A DNA stretch of 64,000 nucleotides from Bacteroidales bacterium (GTDB lineage Bacteria; Bacteroidota; Bacteroidia; Bacteroidales; UBA10428), in contig DATGXG010000029.1 in NCBI GenBank assembly GCA_035299085.1, positions 1-64,000 on the forward strand. Direction: 5' to 3'. The notes under the pieces are model-generated. The model saw only the letters and a list, made by a program, of their open reading frames with translations. It searched no databases and was not told where the DNA came from. Positions 1 to 8,657 of this stretch are shown one piece after another. Numbering within the stretch: position 1 is the first letter of the stretch; each line of letters opens with the position of its first letter. The position numbers and the translations under genes were made by a program.

Positions 1-803
1 GGATCATTGATGAACTGAATAAAATCGTTGCCGCCCGAAAGCCATCCGAAGGATTCCTGTTGCTTGAACAAACCGGATTGCTTGAATTGATTTTTCCTGA
101 GTTCCATAATCTCAAAGGGGTGGCGGTTATCGATAAGAGAGGGCATAAGGACAATTTCTACCATACCCTGCAGGTACTTGACAAAATATCAGGAATGTCA
201 GATGACCTCTGGCTCCGTTGGGCTGCCATTATGCACGACATTGCAAAGCCGGTTACAAAAAAATTTGTAAAGGGTCATGGCTGGACTTTTCATGGTCATG
301 AATTCATTGGTGCCAAAATGGTGCCGGAGATATTCAGACGGTTGCACCTTCCGCTGGGAACCAGCATGAAATACGTCCAGAAACTTGTACAACTCCACCT
401 TAGGCCCATCGCGCTTGTTGAAGAGGAGGTTACCGATTCGGCAGTACGCAGGCTGCTTTTCGAAGCCGGTGATGATGTGGATGATCTGATGACTTTGTGC
501 GAAGCGGATATCACTTCAAAAAACGATGAAAAAGTAAGGCAATACCTTTCTAATTTCCAGCTTGTACGGCAGAAAATGAAGGAGATCGAAGAGAAGGATG
601 CTGTGCGAAATTTTCAGCCGCCTGTTGATGGGGAACTGATCATGAAGACATTTAATATAGGCCCCTGCCGTGAAGTAGGAATTATTAAAACCACAATAAA
701 AGACGCAATTCTTGACGGAACCATCCACAACAACTTCGAAGAAGCGTATACGCTAATGATGAGTAAGGGAAGGGAATTGGGATTGAAGAAGAGTAGGGAG
801 TAG
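1..803 (+). CDS. CCA tRNA nucleotidyltransferase-type HD protein, C-terminal part (5' end outside window)
   Basis: The reading frame is open from base 3, so this is the last 266 or so residues of a longer protein. The internal TTG at 60 is not the true start. The visible part matches the C-terminal half of Bacteroidota CCA-adding/poly(A) polymerase family proteins, which repair or add the 3' CCA of tRNA. It contains the neck-like stretch [14 protein letters not shown], an HD phosphohydrolase core with [13 protein letters not shown] and the H-D pair in MHDIAKP, and an all-helical tail. The nucleotidyltransferase head should lie upstream of base 1. The stop codon falls in a 7-bp tandem repeat (792-819), so the last residues (SRE) may be repeat-derived. 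Family assignment is fairly sure; catalytic competence cannot be judged from this fragment. Confidence 0.8.
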   Translation, partial: IIDELNKIVAARKPSEGFLLLEQTGLLELIFPEFHNLKGVAVIDKRGHKDNFYHTLQVLDKISGMSDDLWLRWAAIMHDIAKPVTKKFVKGHGWTFHGHEFIGAKMVPEIFRRLHLPLGTSMKYVQKLVQLHLRPIALVEEEVTDSAVRRLLFEAGDDVDDLMTLCEADITSKNDEKVRQYLSNFQLVRQKMKEIEEKDAVRNFQPPVDGELIMKTFNIGPCREVGIIKTTIKDAILDGTIHNNFEEAYTLMMSKGRELGLKKSRE

Positions 804-819
804 GGAGTAGGGAGAAGGG
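792..819 (+). repeat. 7-bp tandem repeat AGTAGGG over the stop codon of the HD-protein gene
   Basis: There are three perfect AGTAGGG units (792-812) followed by AGAAGGG. The TAG stop at 801-803 lies inside the second unit. Because 7 is not a multiple of 3, a change in copy number would alter the C-terminus. Confidence 0.8.
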
Positions 820-831
820 AGTGCCAAAGTG

Positions 832-897
832 CGTCATTGCTTCGTCGCATTACTTATTGACTATAATCAGAGATTTGTCCGGCTCCTCGCAATGACG
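832..897. repeat. Short copy of a palindromic REP-like element (CGTCATTGC ends)
   Basis: The element starts CGTCATTGC (832-840) and ends GCAATGACG (889-897), a perfect 9-bp terminal inverted repeat. The right end, GCTCCTCGCAATGACG at 882-897, is identical over 16 bp to the right end of the longer element at 52929-53115. The preceding TATAATCA and TTTGTC blocks are also shared. It lies between two convergent genes and encodes nothing. Confidence 0.75.
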
Positions 898-906
898 ATT
901 GGTTTG

Positions 907-3858
907 TTATTCCAGTAAACTCATCAGTTCCTCCGTATCGCTTGTTTTAAACGGATTGTTGTTGTTTATAAAACTCTCGGCGAGGTGTGATTTCTTTTCC
1001 TGAAGAAGATGAATTTTTTCTTCAAGAGTGTCTTTTGTAATGAACCGGTATACAAACACTTTTTTCTTCTGTCCCATCCTGTGTGCCCTGCTCAGTGCCT
1101 GCTCTTCAACGGCCGGGTTCCACCAAGGATCAAGAATAAATACATAATCAGCCGATGTAAGATTTAACCCGAATCCTCCCGCTTTTATTGAAATGAAAAA
1201 CAGGTGGACGTCCGGATCGTTCTGAAAGTTATTGATGACAGTTTCACGCTGTTGCTGCGGAGTTTCACCGGTAAGGAAAGCATAACGGATATTGTTTTCA
1301 TCACAATACCTTGTATACAGTTCAAGATGTTTCACAAATGATGAAAATATAAGCGCTTTGTGACCTTCGGCAATCAGGTTGTGAATATTGTCGAGTATCA
1401 CATCGTGCTTTCCTGAATCGTCATGATACATATCATCTATAAGCACCGGGTGATTGGCAACCTGGCGGAGTTTTGTAAGCGATTGAAGAATCATGAATGA
1501 TGATTTTTCAATTCCCTGCTGCTTAATATTGTCAAGTATCAGGTTCCGGGCTTTTGATTTTTCGGTCTCATAAAATGCCTGCTGTGATTCCGACATTTCA
1601 CAGAAAATCATTTGCTCGGTCATGGGTGGCAGCTCCCGGGTTACCTCACTTTTTGTCCTACGGAGGATAAAGGGTTTGATCAGCGTTTGCAATATGCGCG
1701 CCTGTTTTTCATCACTGCTCTTTTCAATGGGCATGACAAACTGGTTCCTGAAAAATTCAAAACTTCCGAGAAGTCCGGGATTCAGGAAATTCATCTGTGA
1801 CCAGAGGTCCGTCAGCGAATTTTCTATTGGCGTACCTGTCAACACAAGTTTATGAGAAGAAGACAGGTTTACGATGGATTTGTAGGTTTTTGAATGAGGG
1901 TTTTTAATCACCTGGCTTTCATCCAGTATGATGTAAAGGAAATCATAACATTTCAGTGAATCCAAATCGTTGCGGATTAGTCCGTAGGATACGATAATCA
2001 GGTCGAACCGTTCGTAATAATACTGAAAGGGTTTCCTGTTCTGCCCTCCATAAAATCCGGTTTTCAGTTCAGGAGCGAAGCGTACTGCTTCATTGATCCA
2101 GTTATGCACAAGGGTGGAGGGTACAATGATGAGTGTGGGTTTTGCTTTTACAGTGGCAACATCCGGTGAATCGAATATGGTAAGCTGCCTCTCAAATCGG
2201 GAACTGGCAGGACCGCAATATCTTTTACGTTCATTGTTTACAACCTGCTGAACAAGCGCGAGGGTCTGAAGGGTTTTTCCAAGTCCCATATCATCTGCCA
2301 GGCATCCTCCGAAATCATTCAGGTATAATTTCCACATCCAGCTGAAGCCTTTTTTCTGGTAATCCCGGAGATCGGCCTGAATTTCATCAGGAACTGCCTG
2401 TTCCTCTAAAACAGCAGTTTCAAGCCATTTCTTTAGTTTGCCGGTGTATGAGCCTTCAATTCCTTTAAGGCTTTCTTTCAGCAATGGAAAGTGCTGCTTG
2501 TCGATCTGCAGCTGACCGCTGTTCTCCCGGGCAAAGGAGAATAGATCCTTAAACCGTGCAAACCACTCCTCGGGCAGAATCACAATTCTTCCATCGGGCA
2601 ATTCAAATTCGCGTCTTCCTTCGAGTATATAAGCCCTGAACCTGATAAACGGTATTTCAAAATGATCGAGCTGAACCACTGCCTGGATATCAAACCAGTC
2701 GCTCTTGTTTTCCGATACCTTCAGCTTAAGCTCAACGTGTTTCAGGTAATAAGGATGCACCGGGCTTTGCTGAACTTCTATACCATTCCTTCCCAGTGAC
2801 TCGGCATTAAAATTCAGCCAGTTCACCAGTTCATAGGTAACAAGGATATTGTCTGATTTTTTTAGGCGCAGGGGTGTAAAGGATGACGCATCCACATTGG
2901 CAAGGCCGAGTTCAAGCAAGGAAGAGATCACCTCATTTTCATATTCAGGATTGCGGTTAAGCCTTTTAAAATCGATTTCATCATCTTTTTCAGTAAGCGT
3001 TACAAGTAAATCCGATTTTTTCCCCGCATAATATTCAATTTTTTCACTGTATCGGAATCGCAGCATCAGAACGGGCAGACCTGAAATTCCGGTTTCAATC
3101 GATAACACCGGCTTCGGTTTTAAATGCAAATCGGTGACAGTGAAGCCTGAAGCATTTACCTTATACTTTTGAATAACCGTGGTGGCAAAAGTTTCAAGAA
3201 ATTTGCGTTCAGTTTCCTTTCTAATGCTGATTGACTTTTTTTTGAAAAAAGGAAGCAGTTTCTTTCCATCTATATCATCAAACTGAAAAATCCTGTTCTC
3301 AAGCACAAGGCAGCAGGGATCATTGGTGAGTACAAATCCTTTTTTGCCTGTGAGACTGATACTTTCATCATTGTAACTGATCGTCAGAAAATACTGGATT
3401 CCTTCGCTGTTCCTTATAAAATTGAAAACCGCATCGGCAATGTCTTCCTGGAGCCACAGCCTGTCGGTATCGTAAATATTATTGTGCTGCTTTTTCTGGT
3501 ATACCGGGATTTCAGTTCCCGAAAACAGTTCTATACAACGATTCAATCTTCTTTCAATATAGGGGCGAACCTGCGTTTCAAATAACTTCTCGTCAACCGA
3601 AGCCAGGAAATCCTGGGCACTGATCTTTTTTTTCGAAAACACTTTAAGAAGCTGGGTATCCGAATATTCTTCAATAATCTTTATGAGCCTGATTTCCTCA
3701 GGTTTAAGAAACAGTTCATATTGCTTCAGGTTAGCTATTGAAAGCCTGTCTGTTACTGTATAATACTCCCTGTTCTGGCTGAGCAGTATAACAACAGGGT
3801 TGAACAATGGTCCTAAAATTCGGTGGTTGGTAAGCGTTAACGCAAATTTCCCTTTCAT
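907..3858 (-). CDS. SNF2-family DEAD/DEAH helicase-like ATPase
   Basis: A 983-residue cytoplasmic SWI2/SNF2 ATPase of the bacterial RapA/HepA-like group, expected to translocate on double-stranded DNA and remodel protein-DNA complexes. The N-terminal 500 or so residues are family-specific and contain no motif I can name. The ATPase follows: Walker A in DDMGLGKTLQTLAL near residue 525, Walker B written DESQ (not DEAH or DEGH) near 640, LTGTPIENSLTDLW just after it, then the second RecA lobe ending in SRAHRMGQ near 920. The length is usual for Bacteroidota members. It is transcribed alone, convergent with the upstream HD-protein gene. I see no linked methyltransferase or nuclease, so a defence role is not supported. 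Confidence 0.88.
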   Translation of the reverse strand: MKGKFALTLTNHRILGPLFNPVVILLSQNREYYTVTDRLSIANLKQYELFLKPEEIRLIKIIEEYSDTQLLKVFSKKKISAQDFLASVDEKLFETQVRPYIERRLNRCIELFSGTEIPVYQKKQHNNIYDTDRLWLQEDIADAVFNFIRNSEGIQYFLTISYNDESISLTGKKGFVLTNDPCCLVLENRIFQFDDIDGKKLLPFFKKKSISIRKETERKFLETFATTVIQKYKVNASGFTVTDLHLKPKPVLSIETGISGLPVLMLRFRYSEKIEYYAGKKSDLLVTLTEKDDEIDFKRLNRNPEYENEVISSLLELGLANVDASSFTPLRLKKSDNILVTYELVNWLNFNAESLGRNGIEVQQSPVHPYYLKHVELKLKVSENKSDWFDIQAVVQLDHFEIPFIRFRAYILEGRREFELPDGRIVILPEEWFARFKDLFSFARENSGQLQIDKQHFPLLKESLKGIEGSYTGKLKKWLETAVLEEQAVPDEIQADLRDYQKKGFSWMWKLYLNDFGGCLADDMGLGKTLQTLALVQQVVNNERKRYCGPASSRFERQLTIFDSPDVATVKAKPTLIIVPSTLVHNWINEAVRFAPELKTGFYGGQNRKPFQYYYERFDLIIVSYGLIRNDLDSLKCYDFLYIILDESQVIKNPHSKTYKSIVNLSSSHKLVLTGTPIENSLTDLWSQMNFLNPGLLGSFEFFRNQFVMPIEKSSDEKQARILQTLIKPFILRRTKSEVTRELPPMTEQMIFCEMSESQQAFYETEKSKARNLILDNIKQQGIEKSSFMILQSLTKLRQVANHPVLIDDMYHDDSGKHDVILDNIHNLIAEGHKALIFSSFVKHLELYTRYCDENNIRYAFLTGETPQQQRETVINNFQNDPDVHLFFISIKAGGFGLNLTSADYVFILDPWWNPAVEEQALSRAHRMGQKKKVFVYRFITKDTLEEKIHLLQEKKSHLAESFINNNNPFKTSDTEELMSLLE

Positions 3859-3929
3859 ACTACAAAAATGGATAAAAGAACCCTTTTGACGAAATTTTCT
3901 TCCATTTTACTTTTCAACAGGAACTAAAC

Positions 3930-3949
3930 TACCCCACCTCGACGGGGTA
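3930..3949. repeat. Short palindrome related to the 4084-4119 hairpin
   Basis: TACCCC (3930-3935) and GGGGTA (3944-3949) flank ACCTCGAC. The core CCACCTCGAC is shared with the longer hairpin about 150 bp downstream, so these look like two copies of one element family. Confidence 0.6.
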
Positions 3950-4083
3950 TATAATCCCTTCTAAAAGGTATGCCTGTTAAGGTTTACAAAGTTTCAAGCT
4001 TTTATAATTACGAACAGTAAATGATTTGGTGATAAAAGTTTGTCTATGAACAAATAAGCCTGAATTTTAACCCAAAAATGGGA

Positions 4084-4119
4084 CCACCTCGACAGGGTGG
4101 GGGTACCCTGTCGAGGTGG
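4084..4119. repeat. Perfect 15-bp inverted repeat with 6-nt loop
   Basis: CCACCTCGACAGGGT (4084-4098) is the exact reverse complement of 4105-4119, with a 6-base G-rich loop. It lies 45 bp upstream of the M28 peptidase ATG and would form a strong hairpin in the leader of that mRNA. Confidence 0.85.
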
Positions 4120-4163
4120 GGTTGGGCCCAAACCTCAAACCGCAATTCTTTCTATATTTACAT

Positions 4164-5453
4164 ATGCGTTCATACATTAAAACATACCTGTTCCTGCTAT
4201 TCCTGTTACCTTGCGGAGTAACGGACAGCCAGGAACTCCCTTATGCCCGGGAAATAGTTAATACGCTTGCCTCACCGGCATTTAAAGGCCGGGGTTATGT
4301 GCAAAACGGCAATAAAAAATCGGCAAACTATATCATTCAACAATACAAAAAATCAGGGCTGAAAGCTTTTCAAAACGACTACCGGCAGCCATTCGGAGTT
4401 TCGGTAAACACTTTTCCGGGCCGGATGATGGTTTCGATTGGTAATAAGCAACTGGTTGCCGGGAAAGATTATTTGGTTGACCCTGCCTCACCTTCTGCCA
4501 GGGGAAGCTTCGGCCTTTTTGTTATTTCAGGCAAGGAATTGACCGATAGCGTAAAACTGAAAAAAGCCATTGATGCCGGCAAAGGTAAATTTCTTGTCAT
4601 TGATGACAGAGGCTCGGGATCATATACCCATGAAAATGCAGCAAGGGTTTCTGAAGCGCTACTGTATCTTAAAACCGGCAAGAACCTCAACCTTGCCGGG
4701 ATAATCATTCATACCGCCGGAAAACTTACCTGGAGCATATCAGGTGTCCGGATTCCCCATCCGGTTATCGTCGTAGGTCCTGCAGTTGAGATTTCTGAAA
4801 ATTCAATCCTCAGCCTGGATATTGAATCCGAATTGGGCCAATACACAACGGCGAACGTGGTCGGTTACCTGCCCGGAACCGCCGTTCCGGATTCATTCCT
4901 TGTTATCACGGCTCATTATGATCATCTGGGCAAAATGGGAAAAGACACGTATTTTCCGGGTGCCAATGATAACGCCAGCGGTGTGGCTATGATGCTGGCT
5001 CTTGCCCGGTATTTCAGCAGCCACCCTGCCCGGTATACTGTTGTTTTTATGGCATTCACAGGTGAAGAAGCCGGTCTCCTGGGATCCCTTTATTATGTGA
5101 ATCACCCGTTTTTTGACCTCAGAAAAATACGGTTCCTTGTTAATTTCGATTTGGCAGGAACCGGGGATGACGGAATCAAAGTTGTTAACGGTACTGTTTT
5201 TCCCGGGCAGTTCAAATTGCTAAGGGATATAAACGATGGCAAAAACCTGCTGAAATCTGTGCAGGTAAGGGGTCCGGCCTGCAACAGCGATCATTGCCCG
5301 TTTTATTCAAGAGGGGTTCCCTGTTTCTATATTTATACTCTTGGAGGTATTGATGCTTATCATGATATTTACGATAAGGCAGAGACTTTACCTCTGACAG
5401 AATTCAATGATTATTTTAATCTGATGGCTGAATTTTTTACGAAGGTTCGGTGA
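4164..5453 (+). CDS. Exported M28-family zinc aminopeptidase
   Basis: A 429-residue exported metallopeptidase. I chose the ATG at 4164 rather than the in-frame GTG at 4116: the former gives a clean signal peptide (basic start, FLLFLLP core), while the latter starts inside the upstream palindrome. The M28 di-zinc centre is visible: TAHYDH near residue 250, NDNASG near 270 (bridging Asp), GEEAGLLGS near 300 (catalytic Glu-Glu), NFDLAG near 333 and SDHCPF near 376. An inserted region before the catalytic core (about residues 100-230) resembles the PA-like domain of many M28 members. It probably trims peptides in the periplasm or outside the cell; the substrate is unknown. Confidence 0.88.
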   Translation: MRSYIKTYLFLLFLLPCGVTDSQELPYAREIVNTLASPAFKGRGYVQNGNKKSANYIIQQYKKSGLKAFQNDYRQPFGVSVNTFPGRMMVSIGNKQLVAGKDYLVDPASPSARGSFGLFVISGKELTDSVKLKKAIDAGKGKFLVIDDRGSGSYTHENAARVSEALLYLKTGKNLNLAGIIIHTAGKLTWSISGVRIPHPVIVVGPAVEISENSILSLDIESELGQYTTANVVGYLPGTAVPDSFLVITAHYDHLGKMGKDTYFPGANDNASGVAMMLALARYFSSHPARYTVVFMAFTGEEAGLLGSLYYVNHPFFDLRKIRFLVNFDLAGTGDDGIKVVNGTVFPGQFKLLRDINDGKNLLKSVQVRGPACNSDHCPFYSRGVPCFYIYTLGGIDAYHDIYDKAETLPLTEFNDYFNLMAEFFTKVR

Positions 5454-5504
5454 CACAGTCAATAGTCCGGATTATATTTGTTAAACCATTTGCGATAAAT
5501 ACCA

Positions 5505-5984
5505 ATGCAACTCAGTAATTGTGGAACAGCGCTGTTTGTGAACAATATTGACGTTTCCAAAAAATTCTGGTGTGATGTTCTGGGTTTAAAGATTGACCTT
5601 GATTTTGGTAAAAATGTAATCCTTGAATCTGGTCCTACTTTATGGGAGATAAGAGAAAGTCATATTATACCTCAAAGGCTTAGTCTTGAAAATACACGCA
5701 ACCAATCATACTGCCGCTTTGAGGTTTATTTCGAAACTGAAGATATTGATGCTGTTTTCTCTGCTTTAAAACAGCACAATATAAAATTTTTGCATGAATT
5801 GCACGAAGAACCCTGGGGACAGCGAACTATACGGTTTTTTGACCCGGATAACCATCTTATCGAAATTGGCGAAGCTATGCGGCAGTTTGTGATGCGATTT
5901 CATAATCTCGGGTACTCTGTAAAGGAAATCACTCTTAGGACATCTATTCCTGAATTCCAGGTAATTAACCTAATACAATCCTGA
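5505..5984 (+). CDS. VOC (glyoxalase/bleomycin resistance) family protein with helical C-terminal tail
   Basis: A 159-residue cytoplasmic protein. Residues 1-120 are one vicinal-oxygen-chelate module: FVNNIDVSKKFWCDVLGL at the start and FFDPDNHLIEIGEAM at the end, with a metal-ligand-type Glu in the last strand. The remaining 35 or so residues are not part of the fold and look helical, with GYSVKEITLRTSIPEFQV resembling a helix-turn-helix. The gene is followed 4 bp later by the amidase gene, suggesting co-transcription. The substrate cannot be read from sequence; alternatives are a small-molecule lyase, dioxygenase or binding protein. Confidence 0.75.
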   Translation: MQLSNCGTALFVNNIDVSKKFWCDVLGLKIDLDFGKNVILESGPTLWEIRESHIIPQRLSLENTRNQSYCRFEVYFETEDIDAVFSALKQHNIKFLHELHEEPWGQRTIRFFDPDNHLIEIGEAMRQFVMRFHNLGYSVKEITLRTSIPEFQVINLIQS

Positions 5985-5988
5985 AACC

Positions 5989-7566
5989 ATGAATATAAAA
6001 CAAGCATTTCTGATTTTAGCCGTATTGCTGTCGTTGATTTCCTGCACGCCGAAGAGTTCTGAAACGATCATTCCGTCTGAAGAATTCCGTTTTCTTGAGT
6101 ATGATGTTGCTGCATTATCCCAGGGCTATCGCGACGGAAAATTTACCATAACAGACGTTATACAGGCTTATCTTGACCGGATTGATGCCATCGACAAAAA
6201 TGGACCGCAATTGAATTCAATTATTGCTATAAATCCGGATGCGCTTGAAATAGCAAAGAAACTGGACAAAGAATTCAGGGAGGGCAAAATCAGGGGACCG
6301 TTGCACGGCATACCGGTTATTTTGAAGGACAATATTGATACCCATGATAAAATGCCATGTACAGCGGGTTCAAGGGCTTTGAGAAATTCGTTCCCGCTCC
6401 AGGACAGCTATGTCGCAAAAAAGCTTCGTGAAGCCGGCGCTGTTATTATTGCCAAGGCAAACCTGAGCGAATGGGCCAATTTCAGGGGTCAGCTATCAAC
6501 AAGCGGGTGGAGTGGATTAGGTGGGCAAACAAACAATCCCTATGATCTTTCACGCAATCCGTGTGGCTCAAGTTCGGGTTCGGGGGCGGCAGTTTCTGCC
6601 AACCTCACAGTGCTTGCAATCGGCACTGAAACCAATGGTTCTATTGTTTGTCCCTCCAATAACAATGGCATCGTTGGTATTAAGCCTACAGTCGGCCTGA
6701 TCAGCCGGTCAGGAATTATTCCGATATCGTTTACCCAGGATACTCCCGGTCCTATGGCCAGGACTGTCAGAGACGCGGCAATCTGCCTCGGTGCTCTTAC
6801 AGGAGTTGATTCCACTGATACAAGAACGCTTGAAAGCGCAGGAAAATCGTATACTGATTATAGCCAGTTTCTTAATAATGAAGGATTAAAGGGCAAGAGG
6901 ATCGGACTTTTCACAGGGACTTTCGGAAAAAGTTTTAAAGTGGATTCAATAATGATGGCAGCTGTAAGGGATATGAAAAGACTGGGAGCTGAAATCATTG
7001 AAATCAATAATATCCTTGATAATAAGGCAGAAGATGCTTCTTTCCAGGTAATGCTGTTCGAGTTTAAAGACGGACTGAACCACTATTTCTCGACGCTCGG
7101 TGAGAAAGCCCCGGTTAAAAATGTTGATGAGTTGATAGAATTCAATAGGAAAGACAGTGTTGAACTTTTGTATTTCGACCAGATATACCTTGAAATGGCT
7201 GCGAAGAAGAAGGATCTGAATTCTGCTGAATATAAAGCAGCCCTGGAAACTATGATGAAATACAGCCGCCAGTTAGGGGTAGATAAAGTAATGGATGAAA
7301 ACAGACTTGATGCTATTATTTCAGAAACCGGGTCACCGGCCTGGGAAACTGATCCTGTAAACGGTGATTTCTTTCTTCTGGGAAGTTCATCCCCGGCTGC
7401 CCTTTCAGGATATCCCAGCATCACAGTTCCTATGGGAAATATTGATGGTTTGCCTGTAGGTATATCTTTTACCGGAAGAGCATGGAGTGAACCCGGTCTG
7501 ATAAGTATTGCCTATTCTTATGAACAGGCTACGAAACACAGGCAAATTCCTTCTTTTATGCAATAA
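5989..7566 (+). CDS. Amidase-signature hydrolase, lipoprotein
   Basis: A 525-residue amidase-signature enzyme that hydrolyses a C-N amide bond. The Ser-cisSer-Lys triad is recognisable: Lys113 in ILKDN, cis-Ser near 194 in CGSSSGSG, and nucleophile Ser218 in TETNGSIVCPS. The 24-residue spacing between the serines matches peptide amidase and FAAH. The N-terminus has a lipobox (LLSLISC, Cys19), so the enzyme is probably tethered in the periplasm, unlike GatA. It closely follows the VOC gene. Its substrate is not evident; related exported bacterial members are often annotated as 6-aminohexanoate-cyclic-dimer hydrolase or peptide amidase, which I would not adopt without biochemistry. Confidence 0.88.
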   Translation: MNIKQAFLILAVLLSLISCTPKSSETIIPSEEFRFLEYDVAALSQGYRDGKFTITDVIQAYLDRIDAIDKNGPQLNSIIAINPDALEIAKKLDKEFREGKIRGPLHGIPVILKDNIDTHDKMPCTAGSRALRNSFPLQDSYVAKKLREAGAVIIAKANLSEWANFRGQLSTSGWSGLGGQTNNPYDLSRNPCGSSSGSGAAVSANLTVLAIGTETNGSIVCPSNNNGIVGIKPTVGLISRSGIIPISFTQDTPGPMARTVRDAAICLGALTGVDSTDTRTLESAGKSYTDYSQFLNNEGLKGKRIGLFTGTFGKSFKVDSIMMAAVRDMKRLGAEIIEINNILDNKAEDASFQVMLFEFKDGLNHYFSTLGEKAPVKNVDELIEFNRKDSVELLYFDQIYLEMAAKKKDLNSAEYKAALETMMKYSRQLGVDKVMDENRLDAIISETGSPAWETDPVNGDFFLLGSSSPAALSGYPSITVPMGNIDGLPVGISFTGRAWSEPGLISIAYSYEQATKHRQIPSFMQ

Positions 7567-7608
7567 CAAATTTTAAACATACCTGTTATTCATTATAAAT
7601 CCTACAGT

Positions 7609-8139
7609 ATGAAGCTTCGCTTAGTATACCTGGTTCTTTTTCATGTAACATTAGTATCGGGCCTTGCAGCCCAGGATTATTCAGGTCTGGAAAAAATTGA
7701 ACTGAAGGACAAAGAATCGTGTTCAAAAAATGAAGACAAGGTTATAGAATGTTGTGATTATATCCTGAACAGTCCGATTAACCTTGTTGAAAAGGATGAA
7801 AACCGGATGAATGCCGTTAAGTTTATCATGAGATGGATGGATCAGACGCCCGATTATAACTTTTCGCTGGATGAAAGCACAGCAAAAGTAATCAATACCA
7901 CACCTTCACTTCTTGGTGTGATGCTGGCATCCATGGCACAATATGCCATAAAAAAGAAAACAGATGATGCAAATGACCTTAAATACAATTCGTTTGTAAC
8001 ATTTATAAAATATTGTGAGAATCCGGAAAATAAAGTGAGTCTTGATGACGAACTGAAAGAACTTATTAAAGCGAAACATGAAAACAATCTGAAACAATAC
8101 CTTCAGATTAAAAGTGAGGGTGTTATTGCGATGCTTTAA
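7609..8139 (+). CDS. Exported protein of unknown function
   Basis: A 176-residue protein with a signal peptide ending near GLAAQD. The mature part is mainly helical and charged, with a Cys pair in VIECCDY and one earlier Cys. I recognise no domain. It begins a run of four plus-strand exported proteins ending with a beta-lactamase (7609-10180), with small gaps, so an envelope role is a fair guess only. Confidence 0.6.
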   Translation: MKLRLVYLVLFHVTLVSGLAAQDYSGLEKIELKDKESCSKNEDKVIECCDYILNSPINLVEKDENRMNAVKFIMRWMDQTPDYNFSLDESTAKVINTTPSLLGVMLASMAQYAIKKKTDDANDLKYNSFVTFIKYCENPENKVSLDDELKELIKAKHENNLKQYLQIKSEGVIAML

Positions 8140-8182
8140 GATTTATTATCCTATCTTTAGCATACAATTCAATCACTCTATC

Positions 8183-8641
8183 ATGAAAATCTTTCTTGTT
8201 GTTTTATTCTCAGTCCTCATACTGGGCTGCAATGGAAGAAAAACTCCTGTAACAGCAGTCAGCGAGGAAGATTCCGATATGGCGTCTGCTGAAGTTCCCG
8301 ATACGCTTGTTGTTGAACAGAATATGGTAGTATTCTGGTGGCCCGACAGCACTCAACAGGTTGCCATGAAAAATAGCCTCGATGAGATTTCATACAGGAA
8401 ATTTGTGGACGATATGACCTGGTATAATGAAAGGGCCATCCAGATGCTTGATTCATTCAGGATTGCAAGCAAAATAACCGACAGGGATGTGATCGTATTT
8501 AAAGCTGGAGGTATAAGCAAGGTCACTATTGAACGGGATGAGACCAAAGGCAATATGGTGTTATTCCGTGAAAATAAGGAGCCCTTGATCACATCGATGA
8601 ATAATTTCAACCGTAAAGAAGTCATTTCATTTTTTAAATAA
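8183..8641 (+). CDS. Small lipoprotein of unknown function
   Basis: The ATG at 8183 gives a 152-residue protein that starts directly with a lipoprotein signal (MKIFLVVLF, lipobox LILGC). An upstream in-frame start at 8114 would overlap the previous gene and hide the signal. The mature part is acidic after the Cys, then folds into an unrecognised region containing VVFWWPDS. It is followed 16 bp later by the NlpE-META gene and likely shares its transcript. Confidence 0.6.
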   Translation: MKIFLVVLFSVLILGCNGRKTPVTAVSEEDSDMASAEVPDTLVVEQNMVVFWWPDSTQQVAMKNSLDEISYRKFVDDMTWYNERAIQMLDSFRIASKITDRDVIVFKAGGISKVTIERDETKGNMVLFRENKEPLITSMNNFNRKEVISFFK

Positions 8642-8657
8642 TTCTGCAAAAAAGACA

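Larger units (their letters stand above)
3859..4163. other. Intergenic region between divergent genes, with GC-rich palindromes
   Basis: About 305 bp separate the divergent SNF2 and M28 peptidase starts. Apart from the two related palindromes at 3930-3949 and 4084-4119 it is AT-rich. Both promoters must lie here, but I see no clear -33/-7 pair. Confidence 0.5.

Noticed and set aside
907..3858. SNF2 protein as part of a phage-defence system (DISARM-like)
   Set aside because: No methyltransferase, nuclease or DUF1998-type partner is adjacent; a lone SNF2 ATPase is common in Bacteroidota.
4116..4163. N-terminal extension of the M28 peptidase from a GTG at 4116
   Set aside because: It would begin inside the palindrome and place 16 residues before a perfect signal peptide; the ATG at 4164 is far better.
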